Of a DNA stretch of 64,000 bases, positions 55,412 to 64,000 are shown piece after piece. A program made the position numbers and the translations under genes. Source of the DNA: JACCXG01 sp963750935 (GTDB lineage Bacteria; Acidobacteriota; Vicinamibacteria; Vicinamibacterales; 2-12-FULL-66-21); contig CAVVSR010000015.1 in assembly GCA_963750935.1 (NCBI GenBank), forward strand, positions 87,487 to 151,486. The letters run 5' to 3'. Position 1 is the stretch's first letter. Each line of letters opens with the position of its first letter. The notes under the pieces were generated by a model that had not been told where the DNA came from, did not search any database, and worked only from the letters and a program-made list of their open reading frames with translations.

Positions 55412-56236
55412 ATGAATCTGCGCGTCAGCAAGACCCTCTGTCTACTGGTCGGGGCCACCCTGGTGGCATCCCTGACCTCCTACGCCCAGGGCCGCGGACA
55501 GTTCCGCGGCGGCGGCCGTCAGCGCTTCCCCGCTGCGACGCTGGCCACCGCCGACAGCTTCGACGGCGGGTTCCAGTTCTGCCGGCTGGCCTACAGCGGC
55601 CGCGGCTGGGGCACCGACTATCCCGACGCCGACTACAACTTCAGCACCCGGCTGTCGGAGCTGACGAAGATCGCCGTCAGCAAGTCGCCCGGCGGCGAGG
55701 TCCTTCCCCAGATCGTCCGGCCAATCGACGACGCGCTGTTCAAGTGTCCGTTCGTGATGATGTGGCAGCTCGAGTCGTTCTGGGTGAGCGACGAGGACGC
55801 GGCCCGGCTCCGGCAGTATCTGCTGAAGGGCGGCTTCCTCTGGGCCGACGACTCGTGGGGATCGGACGCGTGGCAGAACTTCGAGTACGAGATGACGAAG
55901 GTGCTGCCGGGGCCGCAGTACCGGTTCACCGATATCGCGCCGCCCCATCCCATGTACCGGACGTTCTTCGATCTGCCGCGGGTGCCGCAGATACCGGCCA
56001 TCAATTACTGGCTGAACAGCGGCGGCGATACATCCGAGCGCGGCGCCGACAGCGCCGTGGTCGCCGTCCGCGGCATCGCTGACGAGCAGGGCCGCCTGAT
56101 GGTGCTGGTCACCCACAACACCGACGTCGCGGACGGCTGGGAGCGCGAGGGCGTGGATGCGCGCTACTTCCGGCAGTTCTCGATCGACTCGTACGCGGTC
56201 GGCATCAACGTCATGCTCTACACCATGACGCACTGA
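55412..56236 (+). CDS. DUF4159 domain protein, exported
   Basis: A 274-residue protein with a signal peptide (MNLRVSKTLCLLVGATLVAS). DUF4159 features: FCRLAYSGRGWGTDYPDADY, NFSTRLSELTKIAVSKSPGG, YLLKGGFLWADDSWGSDAWQ, YALGIN-like end DSYAVGINVMLYTMTH. The Gly/Arg-rich linker after the signal (GRGQFRGGGRQRF) is typical. The function is unknown; such proteins often accompany membrane permeases, and ADOP 5 starts 71 bp downstream. Confidence 0.85.
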   Translation: MNLRVSKTLCLLVGATLVASLTSYAQGRGQFRGGGRQRFPAATLATADSFDGGFQFCRLAYSGRGWGTDYPDADYNFSTRLSELTKIAVSKSPGGEVLPQIVRPIDDALFKCPFVMMWQLESFWVSDEDAARLRQYLLKGGFLWADDSWGSDAWQNFEYEMTKVLPGPQYRFTDIAPPHPMYRTFFDLPRVPQIPAINYWLNSGGDTSERGADSAVVAVRGIADEQGRLMVLVTHNTDVADGWEREGVDARYFRQFSIDSYAVGINVMLYTMTH

Positions 56237-56306
56237 CGGTCACCCGGCCGCGGCGGGATGTCGTCCGCCTCGAACCAGGCGCTCGCGACATTCGTCAAGG
56301 GAACTG

Positions 56307-58796
56307 ATGAATGCCCTTCGCCACGATCTGCTCTACGCCTTCCGGATGCTGCGGAAGGATCGGGCGTACACCGCCACCGTCATCCTGACGCTCGGCCTCT
56401 GTCTCGGCGCCAACACCGCCATTTTCACGGTTGTCCGCTCGGTGCTGCTGCGGCCGCTGCCGTATCCGGAACCGGGCCGCCTGGTCTCCTCGTTCGACGG
56501 GTTCCCGGGCGCCGGCGTCGAGCGGGCGGGCACATCCGTACCGAACTACATGGACCGCCGGGCGATGACCGACGTGTTCACGTCGGCCGGGCTCTTCCAG
56601 CCGCAGGGCTACACCGTTGGCGAAGGCACACAGGCCGAGGGTGTGCCGGCGATGAACGTCACGCCGTCCTTCTTCGAGGTGCTCGGGGTCAGCGCCGTGC
56701 GGGGCCGGTTGTTCACGGAAGCCGAAGGCACGCCGGGCAAGAACAAGGTCGCGGTCGTGAGCTACGGCTTCGCGGCGACGCAAGCCGGCGGCGTCGATAG
56801 TAACGATGGCAACGATGGCATCGTTGGCCGGCGCCTGCGTCTGAACGACGAGAGCTACGACGTCGTCGGCGTCCTCCCGGAGACGTTCTCGTTCCTGAAC
56901 CCGGCGGTCCGGATCTACGTGCCGCTGGCGTTCACGCCCGACCAGCTCGCCGAGGACGCGCGCCACAGTCAGAACCACGACCTCCTGGTGCGGCTGGCTC
57001 CGGGGGTCACGCTCGCCAGCGCCCAGGCGCGGATCGACGCGCACAACGTCCAGATCATCGAGCGATCCGGCGCCCTCAAGGACCTGCTCATCAGCGCCGG
57101 CTACAACACGAAGCTCCTGCCGCTCGAGGCCGACATCGTCCGAGGCGTGCGAGGAGCGCTCGAGATGCTCTGGGGCGGCGTGGTCTTCGTCGTGCTCATC
57201 GCCGCCGTGAACATCGCCAACCTGTCGTTCGTCCGCGCGAGCGGGCGCATGAAGGAGCTGGCGACGCGTCATGCCCTCGGCGCCGTCGCCCACCGCATCG
57301 CGAAGCAGCTGATCACCGAAGCCATCGTCCTGACGATCGCCGGCGCGTCGCTCGGCGTGCTGCTCGGGTTCCTCAGCTTGAGCGGCATCGAGTGGATTGG
57401 CTTCACCGACCTGCCGCGCGCCCACGAGATTCGCCTCGACGGCATGGTGATCGCCTGGACGCTCGCGCCCGCGGTGCTGCTGGCTCTCGTCGTCGGGGCC
57501 GGGCCCGCGCTGCAGCTGGCGCGCGTGAACCTGAGCGCGGTGCTGCGCGAGGAGGGACGCTCCGGCACGTCCGGCCGGACGTCGACGTACGTGCGCCGAT
57601 CGCTGGTCGTGGCGCAGGTTGCGCTCGCGCTCGTGCTCCTGGTCGGCGCGGGATTGCTGCTCGCGAGCTTTCAGCGCCTGCTCGCCGTGAGTCCCGGCTT
57701 CGAGCCGGCACACGTGCTCACGGGCCGGGTCAGTCCGCTCGCCACGCGGTATCCCGACGATCCGTCGTTGCGCTCGTACGCGGCGCGGGCGCTGGCACGG
57801 GTGCGCGCACTCCCGGGTGTTGACGCCGCGGGCATCAGCAGCTTTCTCCCCTTCGGCTGGGACAGCAGCAGCAGCGTCATCATGCCGGAAGGCTATGCCG
57901 CAAAGCCCGGAGAGTCGGTCGTGTCGCCAAATCAGCTCTATATCTCGCCGGGCTATCTCGAAGCGCTGAAGGTGCCGCTCAAGGCAGGACGATTCTTTAC
58001 CGAGGGGGACACGGCCGACGCGCCGGGAGTCGTCATCATCGACGAGCAGCTGGCCACGCGCTTCTGGCCCAACACCCATGCGGTCGGCCGCCGCATGTAC
58101 CTGCCCGACTCGCCGGACGATGTGGTGCGGCCGGGTCCCAAGGTGAAATGGCTGCAGGTCGTCGGGGTCGTCGGCACGGTGAAGCTCAAGGGACTGGAGG
58201 AGGGCGAACAGGCACGCGCGGGCGCCTACTACCAGGCCTTCGCACAGGCCCCGAGGCGGAACATCGGCTGGGCGATTCGCACGCGCGGCGACGCGGCGTC
58301 GATGACGCCAGTGGTGCAGCGCGCGCTCGCGGAAGTGGATCCGGAGCTGAGGCTGACTGACGTCTTCACGATGTCTGCGCGTGTCGACCGGTCGCTCAAC
58401 CCGCGCCGCGGCCCCATGCTGCTGTCGCTCGGCTTCGGCGTCGTCGCGCTGCTCCTGGCAGCGGTGGGCCTTTATGGCGTGCTCGCGTATCACGTGGCCC
58501 AGCGCACGCGCGAGATCGGTATCCGCATGGCGCTCGGCAGCGAGGCGTCGGGGATTCTTCGCCTGGTGCTCGGCGAGGGCGCCCTGCTCGTCGGGTTGGG
58601 CCTCGCGTGCGGCCTCGCCGGTGCGCTCGCCCTGAAAGGCGCGATTGCCGCGCAGCTCTACGGCGTGGCCGCGCTCGATCCGGTCGTGATACTCGGTGCG
58701 ATCGCGGCGCTTGCCGCCACGTCATTCCTCGCGTGCGTCGGACCGGCCCGGCGCGCCGCCAGCATCAGTCCACTGGTCGCGCTGTCGCGGCAATAG
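56307..58796 (+). CDS. ADOP 5: MacB/FtsX-like permease
   Basis: An intact 829-residue duplicated orphan permease. MNALRHDLLYAFRMLRKDRA, helix VILTLGLCLGANTAIFTVVR, first periplasmic core (about 55-290), helices GVVFVVLIAAVNIANLSFVR, second half helix VAQVALALVLLVGAGLLLAS, second core (about 480-680) and end helices VVALLLAAVGLYGVLAYHVA with QRTREIGIRMALGSEASGIL. Ends SISPLVALSRQ. It is on the plus strand behind DUF4159, away from the minus-strand ADOP cluster. No ATPase nearby. Confidence 0.9.
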   Translation: MNALRHDLLYAFRMLRKDRAYTATVILTLGLCLGANTAIFTVVRSVLLRPLPYPEPGRLVSSFDGFPGAGVERAGTSVPNYMDRRAMTDVFTSAGLFQPQGYTVGEGTQAEGVPAMNVTPSFFEVLGVSAVRGRLFTEAEGTPGKNKVAVVSYGFAATQAGGVDSNDGNDGIVGRRLRLNDESYDVVGVLPETFSFLNPAVRIYVPLAFTPDQLAEDARHSQNHDLLVRLAPGVTLASAQARIDAHNVQIIERSGALKDLLISAGYNTKLLPLEADIVRGVRGALEMLWGGVVFVVLIAAVNIANLSFVRASGRMKELATRHALGAVAHRIAKQLITEAIVLTIAGASLGVLLGFLSLSGIEWIGFTDLPRAHEIRLDGMVIAWTLAPAVLLALVVGAGPALQLARVNLSAVLREEGRSGTSGRTSTYVRRSLVVAQVALALVLLVGAGLLLASFQRLLAVSPGFEPAHVLTGRVSPLATRYPDDPSLRSYAARALARVRALPGVDAAGISSFLPFGWDSSSSVIMPEGYAAKPGESVVSPNQLYISPGYLEALKVPLKAGRFFTEGDTADAPGVVIIDEQLATRFWPNTHAVGRRMYLPDSPDDVVRPGPKVKWLQVVGVVGTVKLKGLEEGEQARAGAYYQAFAQAPRRNIGWAIRTRGDAASMTPVVQRALAEVDPELRLTDVFTMSARVDRSLNPRRGPMLLSLGFGVVALLLAAVGLYGVLAYHVAQRTREIGIRMALGSEASGILRLVLGEGALLVGLGLACGLAGALALKGAIAAQLYGVAALDPVVILGAIAALAATSFLACVGPARRAASISPLVALSRQ

Positions 58797-58829
58797 GGAC
58801 CGACGACACGCCGTCCGCCCGAACCATCG

Positions 58830-59366
58830 TCACTTCAAGACAATCCGCTCGGTGACCGCGCCATTGGCGATCGGCCGGACCGAGAACGCCGGGTTGCTGC
58901 GCATCTCCGCGGTCACGAAGGGATCGCCCTCGAACACGATCTCGAAGATGTGCGGCGCGCGCTTCGCGGCCAGCACTTCGAAGTGAATATGCGCCGGCGC
59001 CCGGCTGTTCGGATAGGAGCCCGGCTTGACGGTGTCGAACGACCACGCCCCCTGCGCGTCGGTGCGCAAGAACGCCTTCAGGCGCGGATTCCGGTTGTCG
59101 CTGGCCGGTTTCACGCCGTAGTAGCCCTCGTGATCGGTCTGATAGACGTACAGCGAAGCCCCGCCGATCGGCTTGCCGTCGGCGCCGACGACGACCCCGC
59201 TCACCCGCAGCCGCTGGCCTGGCTCGCCTGGCGGCGCCACGACCCCGCTGGAGGGCGCGTTCGCCGGCGCCTCGTGCACCGATTGCGCCGCTGCCGACAC
59301 GCCAGCGAGCGCGACGATCAGCGCCAGATACAGCCCGCTTCCCCTGCCTGCATGCGTGCGGCCCAT
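58830..59366 (-). CDS. Secreted intradiol ring-cleavage dioxygenase-like protein
   Basis: A 178-residue protein with a signal peptide (LYLALIVALAGVSAAAQS). Dioxygenase_C-like beta barrel: LRVSGVVVGADGKPIGGASL, YVYQTDHEGYYGVKP with tyrosine at the metal-ligand position, LRTDAQGAWSFDTVKPGSYP, and PAHIHFEVLA with His ligands. The YQTDxxGYY...R.PAHIHF pattern is that of secreted intradiol dioxygenases that use Fe(III). It is smaller than catechol dioxygenases because it lacks the N-terminal dimerisation helices. It converges with ADOP 5. Confidence 0.85.
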   Translation of the reverse strand: MGRTHAGRGSGLYLALIVALAGVSAAAQSVHEAPANAPSSGVVAPPGEPGQRLRVSGVVVGADGKPIGGASLYVYQTDHEGYYGVKPASDNRNPRLKAFLRTDAQGAWSFDTVKPGSYPNSRAPAHIHFEVLAAKRAPHIFEIVFEGDPFVTAEMRSNPAFSVRPIANGAVTERIVLK

Positions 59367-59467
59367 ATAGCCTCCGTGGTTGTCGACATGCTCTCACGGG
59401 AGACGCGCGACCGCGCGAGGCTGACGAGATTTCCCGGTGGTGAAGCGCGGGACCAGCGACTCGGTTC

Positions 59468-60445
59468 TCACCCGGCGTAATAGCGTTCCAGGCACCGCTC
59501 CATCACCACCGACGTCCGTATCGCACTGCGGCCGGTCGACTCACAGCGGCCGACGCCGCGCAGCTCGTCGACGATGGTCTGGATCAAGGGCTGATGGACG
59601 TGAGGAGGATTGCGCACCTCGAAGCGGCGGCCATCCGACACGACCACGTCTCCGTCGGAGAACATCGGGAAGGTGATGCTGCCGGCGACGCCGACCAGGC
59701 GGATCTGATCGAAGGTGCGATCGGCGTTGAAGTTCCAGACGCCGGTGCCGGCCACATCCGCACCGGCGCGAAACGCGGCGACGGTGACGTCCTCGGCGCG
59801 GTAGGCGCCGCCGGTGTTGAGGACGACGGCGCCGACGTCCTCGAGCGGGCCGACCAGGAAGTCGATCATGTCGAGGCAGTGCGAGCCCACGTCGAGGAAC
59901 AGCCCGCCACCGGCGACGGACGGATCGACCCGCCACATCCCCGCGCGGTCGCCGGTCGCGAGACGATCGAACACTTCGATCTGCACCGACGTCACCCGGC
60001 CAATCGCCTGGTCGTGCAACAGGTCGCGGACGAGGAGGTAACGCGGCAGCGCGCGGCGGTAGTAGGCCACCCACAGGGGACAGCCGGCCGCGTCGAAGGC
60101 GTCGACCATCTGCTGGCACTCGCGAGCGGTGACGGCCATCGGCTTCTCGACGAGGCAGGGCTTGCGGGCGGCGGCGACCAGCAGCGCCAGCTCGCAATGG
60201 CTCGACGGCGGCGTGGCGATGTAGACCGCGTCCACGCCCGGGTCGGCGATGAGTTCGGCGGCGGTCGCGTGCACGCGTTCGACGCCGTGCCGGGCCGCGA
60301 AGTCACGAGCCCTGGCGTGGTCGCGGCGCATGACGGCGGCCAGCGATGAGCCGGTCGCCTTCTGCAACCCGGGCCCGGCCTTGACCTCCGCGACGTCGCC
60401 GCAGCCGATCATCCCCCACCGCACCATCCCGATTCCGTCAGTCAT
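59468..60445 (-). CDS. Gfo/Idh/MocA family oxidoreductase
   Basis: A 325-residue NAD(P)-dependent dehydrogenase. N-terminal Rossmann: RWGMIGCGDVAEVKAGPGLQ. Conserved Lys in LVEKPMAVTARECQQM and the C-terminal alpha/beta domain with GGLFLDVGSHCLDMIDFLVG, the catalytic-region His/Asp. Substrate is usually a sugar or inositol. Start at ATG 60445. Its stop lies 102 bp beyond the start of the dioxygenase-like gene on the same strand, so the pair may be one transcription unit. Confidence 0.9.
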   Translation of the reverse strand: MTDGIGMVRWGMIGCGDVAEVKAGPGLQKATGSSLAAVMRRDHARARDFAARHGVERVHATAAELIADPGVDAVYIATPPSSHCELALLVAAARKPCLVEKPMAVTARECQQMVDAFDAAGCPLWVAYYRRALPRYLLVRDLLHDQAIGRVTSVQIEVFDRLATGDRAGMWRVDPSVAGGGLFLDVGSHCLDMIDFLVGPLEDVGAVVLNTGGAYRAEDVTVAAFRAGADVAGTGVWNFNADRTFDQIRLVGVAGSITFPMFSDGDVVVSDGRRFEVRNPPHVHQPLIQTIVDELRGVGRCESTGRSAIRTSVVMERCLERYYAG

Positions 60446-60818
60446 GGTCCTCCATGGTCATCAGGTCATCGCTGCTCGCAGCCGCATCGGCGTCCAGGTC
60501 TTCAGTCCTTCGCTCGTCCGCACGCCGATCGGTACTCGCAGTCGCAGTCGGTCACACCATTAGACACACCACTGAACACAGCGCTCATCACTCGATTCAG
60601 CCGCGTGGATCCGTGAATTCGGACCGCCGTGTCTCGGCCCCGCCATGACGCGTGATCACCCCACGACTCGGTACAGATCGACGCGGCGGTGATGGCATCA
60701 CCCTTGGAGTTGCGATTCGTCACGGAGCGTGCGCGCGCCATTCGTCACGCCGATCGTCACGTCAGCAGGCGCGCTGCTCCCAGACGAAATGTTGTTGACC
60801 CATCACAAGGAGCCATTC
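60446..60818. other. Gene-free divergent region, Gfo/Idh to TonB receptor
   Basis: A 373-bp gap with no supported gene. It is divergent, so it should hold two promoters. I see no clear -35/-10 pair, no heptad array and no strong hairpin. The only clear element is AAGGAG at 60807-60812, the ribosome-binding site of the receptor. Confidence 0.6.
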
Positions 60819-63800
60819 ATGTACGCACGTCTCAGCGCGCTCGTCCTCGCGCTGGCGCTGGTGATCACAAGCCACGCCGCCGCGCAGGAGCGCTTCGGCA
60901 CTCTGCAGGGACGGGTGACCGACCAGCAGGACGCCGCCATTCCCGGCGTCACCGTCACCGTGACGAGCCTCTCCTCGGGAGAGACGCGTTCGTTCGTCAC
61001 GGACGCCAATGGCCAATTCGTGGCCGCCGATCTGAATCCCGGCCGGTACAAGGTGCTGTTCGAGCTTGCCGGATTCACGCGCGTCGAGCGCCCCGACGTC
61101 AGCGTCGTGCTCGGCCGTTCGTTCGAGGTGAGCACCCAGCTGACGGTCGGCGCCCTGACCGAGTCGGTGCAGGTCACCGCCGAGGCCTCGCCGCTCGTCG
61201 ACAACCGCAGCACGCTGATCGCCCACAACGTCAGCGCCGACGAGTTCGATCGGCTGCCGAAGGGGCGATCCTTCCAGTCGATCGCCCTGACCGCCCCGTC
61301 GGTGAATGCCGGCGAGGTCGAGGGCGGCTTCCAGGTGAACGGCGCCAGCGGCGCCGAGAACGGCTTCACCGTCGACGGCATCACCACCAACTCGCTGATC
61401 AACGGCCAGTCGCGCCAGAACACCGTGTTCGAGTACCTGCAGGAAGTGCAGGTCAAGACCAGCGGCATCTCCGCGGAGTACGGCGGCGCGCTCGGCGGCG
61501 TGATCAGCGCGGTGACCAAGAGCGGCGGCAACGTGTTCCGCGGCGAAGGTCACTACTACTTCGAGGGCAGCGCGCTCGCGGCCGGGCCGGTGAAGCGGCT
61601 GGTGCTCGATCCGACGACCGAGGCCACGGGCTTCTACGTGCAGGACAACGAGAACGAGAACCGCCAGAGCGAGTTCGGCGGATCCATCGGCGGCCCGATC
61701 CTCAAGGACCGCCTCTTCTTCTACGGCTCGTACTCGCCGCGCCGCGAGAACCGCGACAACCTCTACAACTTCACCGACGCCACCAGCACCTTCAGCAACG
61801 AGATCTGGCGCCAGCAAGCGTTCGGGAAGCTCACCTACACGCAGGGGCGGGTCACCGCCAACTGGTCGACGTTGTGGACGCCGACCAAGTCCGACGGCAG
61901 CATCTTCGGCTACAACGGCGAGGTCGCCAACAAGACCAGCACCACGCTGGCCTCGTATGAGCCGAACCGCGCGATCGGCTACGAGATCAACCAGGTCAAC
62001 ACCAGCGGCACCGTGGACGTTCGGCTGAGCCCGTCGGCCTACTTCAGCGTCCGCGGCGGGTTCTTCCACGACCGCTACACCGATGTCGGCATTCCGCAGA
62101 CCACCAACTACCGCTACGGCGCCGCCGCCACCGCCGAGCTCGGCATTCCGCCCGAGCTCCAGGGGCCACGCAACTTCGAGAACACGCCGCGCGCGCTGAT
62201 CAACGACTTCGATACGACCAAGCGCTCGAACGTGAACGTCGACTACAACCACTACTTCACCGCGCTCGGCAACCACTCGCTGCGCGCCGGCTACGGCTTC
62301 CAGCACGTGGTCAACGACATCAACTGGTACTACCCGGGCGGCTACGTCGACCTGGTGTTCGGCAGCTCGTTCACCTTCGGCGGCGTCACCACCGGCACCG
62401 GCACCTACGGCTACTACGCCGTCAACGATCGCCGCATCACCAACAAGGCCAGCAGCGACATCCAGTCGCTCTACGTGCAGGATCAGTGGATGCTCGGCGA
62501 TCGCCTGACCCTGAACCTGGGGATCAGGACCGAGGACGAGAACATTCCGGACTTCCGGCCGGAGGCTGACGGCGCCGCGGCGATCAAGTTCAGCATGAAG
62601 GACAAGCTCGCGCCGCGGCTCGGCGCGGCCTACGACGTGTTCGGCAACGGCCGCATGAAGGTGTTCGGCAGCTGGGGCCTCTACTACGACTGGACCAAGT
62701 ACGAGCTGCCGCGCGGCTCGTTCGGCGCCGAAACCTGGTGCACGTTCTATCGCGGGCTGGATACGCTCGATTTCGGCAGCCTCAACCTGAACAACATGCC
62801 CGGCCCCGATCTCTGGGTCACGCCCGGCACCTGCCGCGACCGCCGCTTCCAGGCGGAAGTCGATCCCGACCTCAAGCCGATGCGGCAGTCGAGCACCAGC
62901 GGCGGCCTCGAGTATCAGCTCGGGCGCAACGGCGTCCTGACCGCTCACTACATCCACAACGATCTCCTCGAGACGATCGAGGACATCGGCTTCCTGACGG
63001 AGACCGGTGACGAAGGCTACGTGATCGGCAACCCGGGCCGGGGCCTCAGCGCGCTGCAGTACCCGTCCGGCGGCACGCCGGCCGGCTTCGCGACGCCGCG
63101 CCCGAAGCGCCAGTACGACGCCCTCGAGATCGGCTACAACAAGCGCTTCGCGGACAACTGGTTCTTCAGCGCCAACTACACGCTGAGCCGGCTGTATGGC
63201 AACTACTCCGGCCTCGCCTCGTCCGACGAGGTCACGACGCCGACGACCGGCGGCAGCTCCGCCACCGCCCAGCAGCAGGCGGGCAGCATCGCGCGGCCCG
63301 GCGGGAATACCAACCGCGCCTGGGACAGCGACGAGCTGTTGTGGGATTCGCACGGCAACGTCGGGCTGCTCGGCCGGCTCGCCACCGATCGCCCGCACGT
63401 CGTGAAGCTGTATGGTGCGTACGATTTCTCGTTCGGGACCCAGGTGGGCGCGTTCTTCTACGGCGGCAGCGGCACGCCGGTCTACACCTACGTCACCTCG
63501 ACCAACAGCGCGGACCTGTTCGTCGAAGGCCGTAACGGGTTCTACGAGAACGGCGGGTGACGAGGGCAAGCGCACGCCGAACCTGTATCGCACCGACCTG
63601 CTCCTCAGCCACGAGCTGGGGCTGCCCGGGCAGAAGCGGCTGCGGTTCGAGCTGAACGTGCTGAACGTCTTCAACCAGCAGACGGCGCGGCACATCTTCA
63701 ACTATCTCAACAAGGGCGCGATCATCCCCGACCGCCAGTCGTCGTTCATCGATCTGCACGACATCGACCTGTCGCAGGGATACGACTACGTCGGGCTGAT

Positions 63801-63909
63801 CAACGCGACGACCGACGGCGCCGCGCGCGCCTACGACCCGCGCTACGGACAGCCCGACCTGTTCGAGCAGGGCCGCCGCGCGTATGCGACGGTGAAGTTC
63901 ATCTTCTAG
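60819..63909 (+). CDS. TonB-dependent receptor with carboxypeptidase-regulatory domain, one frameshift near the C-terminus
   Basis: About 1030 residues. Signal peptide MYARLSALVLALALVITSHA, CarboxypepD_reg domain (about 28-115, FGTLQGRVTDQQDAAIPGVT), plug (about 120-245: LPKGRSFQSIALTAPSVNAG, NGFTVDGITTNSLINGQSRQ, GGALGGVISAVTKSGGNVFR) and a barrel. The frame from 60819 closes at 63560 by a one-base shift near 63555, and the barrel's last part continues GKRTPNLYRTDLLLSHELGL, LRFELNVLNVFNQQTARHIF to the aromatic ending YATVKFIF at 63909. The ATG follows AAGGAG. The Gfo/Idh and dioxygenase-like genes upstream suggest, only by context, uptake of a plant-derived sugar or aromatic glycoside. Confidence 0.85.
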
Positions 63910-63941
63910 GAGGCTGCTGAATAACGCGGCTCGTCAACGCC

Positions 63942-64000
63942 CAATCCCCAACCTCCAACTCCCAACCGTCCAATTTGGGAGTTGGGAGTTGGGAGTTGGG
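63942..64000. repeat. Inverted AACTCCC heptad arrays, cut by the window edge
   Basis: caatcccc, aacctcc, aactccc, aacc on the left and tgggagt/tgggagt/tgggagt on the right give an inverted pair around gtccaatt. It begins about 33 bp after the TonB receptor stop. Confidence 0.85.

Noticed and set aside
1..64000. rRNA, tRNA, prophage and biosynthetic gene clusters
   Set aside because: I saw no rRNA or tRNA-like stretch, no phage structural genes and no PKS, NRPS or RiPP core genes. Small RNA genes could be missed without a covariance search.

Overview
The window looks like a chromosomal segment from a high-G+C member of the Acidobacteriota, most likely near the Vicinamibacteria. The clues are gene families rather than a marker gene: two large Oar-like TonB-dependent receptors with an N-terminal carboxypeptidase-regulatory domain, five acidobacterial duplicated orphan permeases (ADOP, MacB/FtsX-like with no ATPase), a VWFA-related secreted protein, a PVC-type haem-binding protein, a PadR/HAAS regulatory pair, and many exported proteins of unknown function. 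I saw no rRNA, tRNA, phage or CRISPR.

Layout. 1-9 kb: a fatty acid desaturase running off the left edge, an HTH-TOBE regulator divergent from the first TonB receptor, a small exported protein, a DUF3014 protein, a broken alpha/beta hydrolase and a VWA protein. 9-12.4 kb: a two-gene polar amino acid importer whose binding protein and permease are fused, then an aldo/keto reductase. 12.4-23.1 kb: a heavily disrupted stretch holding an HTH/beta-propeller gene, a vanadium-haloperoxidase-like gene, a lipase carrying a near-gene-length tandem duplication, a molybdopterin oxidoreductase and a protein kinase/ATPase regulator. 23.3-31.7 kb: a ceramidase-like gene, a PVC haem protein, a PEP mutase/isocitrate lyase family gene, ADOP 1 and a lipoprotein. 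31.9-41.7 kb: a ferritin-like protein, an NmrA-like dehydrogenase, a glyoxalase-fold protein, a TIR-transmembrane-WD40 protein, a ZIP transporter, a four-fold zinc-ribbon-like protein and two convergent paralogous FAD oxidoreductases, one with a Rieske domain. 41.7-49.6 kb: three tandem ADOPs. 49.8-53.4 kb: an amidohydrolase, the HAAS and PadR pair with a large palindrome, and DinB and TetR genes divergent around two operator copies. 53.4-64 kb: a lipoprotein, a propeller-like protein, PhnB-like and DUF4159 proteins, ADOP 5, a secreted intradiol-dioxygenase-like protein, a Gfo/Idh oxidoreductase and the second TonB receptor.

Two features cut across the window. First, most long intergenic gaps contain short arrays of degenerate repeats with an exact 7-bp period, in at least six word families, usually starting within a few bases of a stop codon. 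This is the most distinctive structure here. Second, about twenty genes carry single-base frameshifts. Consensus error in a draft assembly is at least as likely as real decay, so every 'pseudogene' call is provisional. For interrupted genes the coordinates cover the whole reconstructed gene and the text gives the break points.
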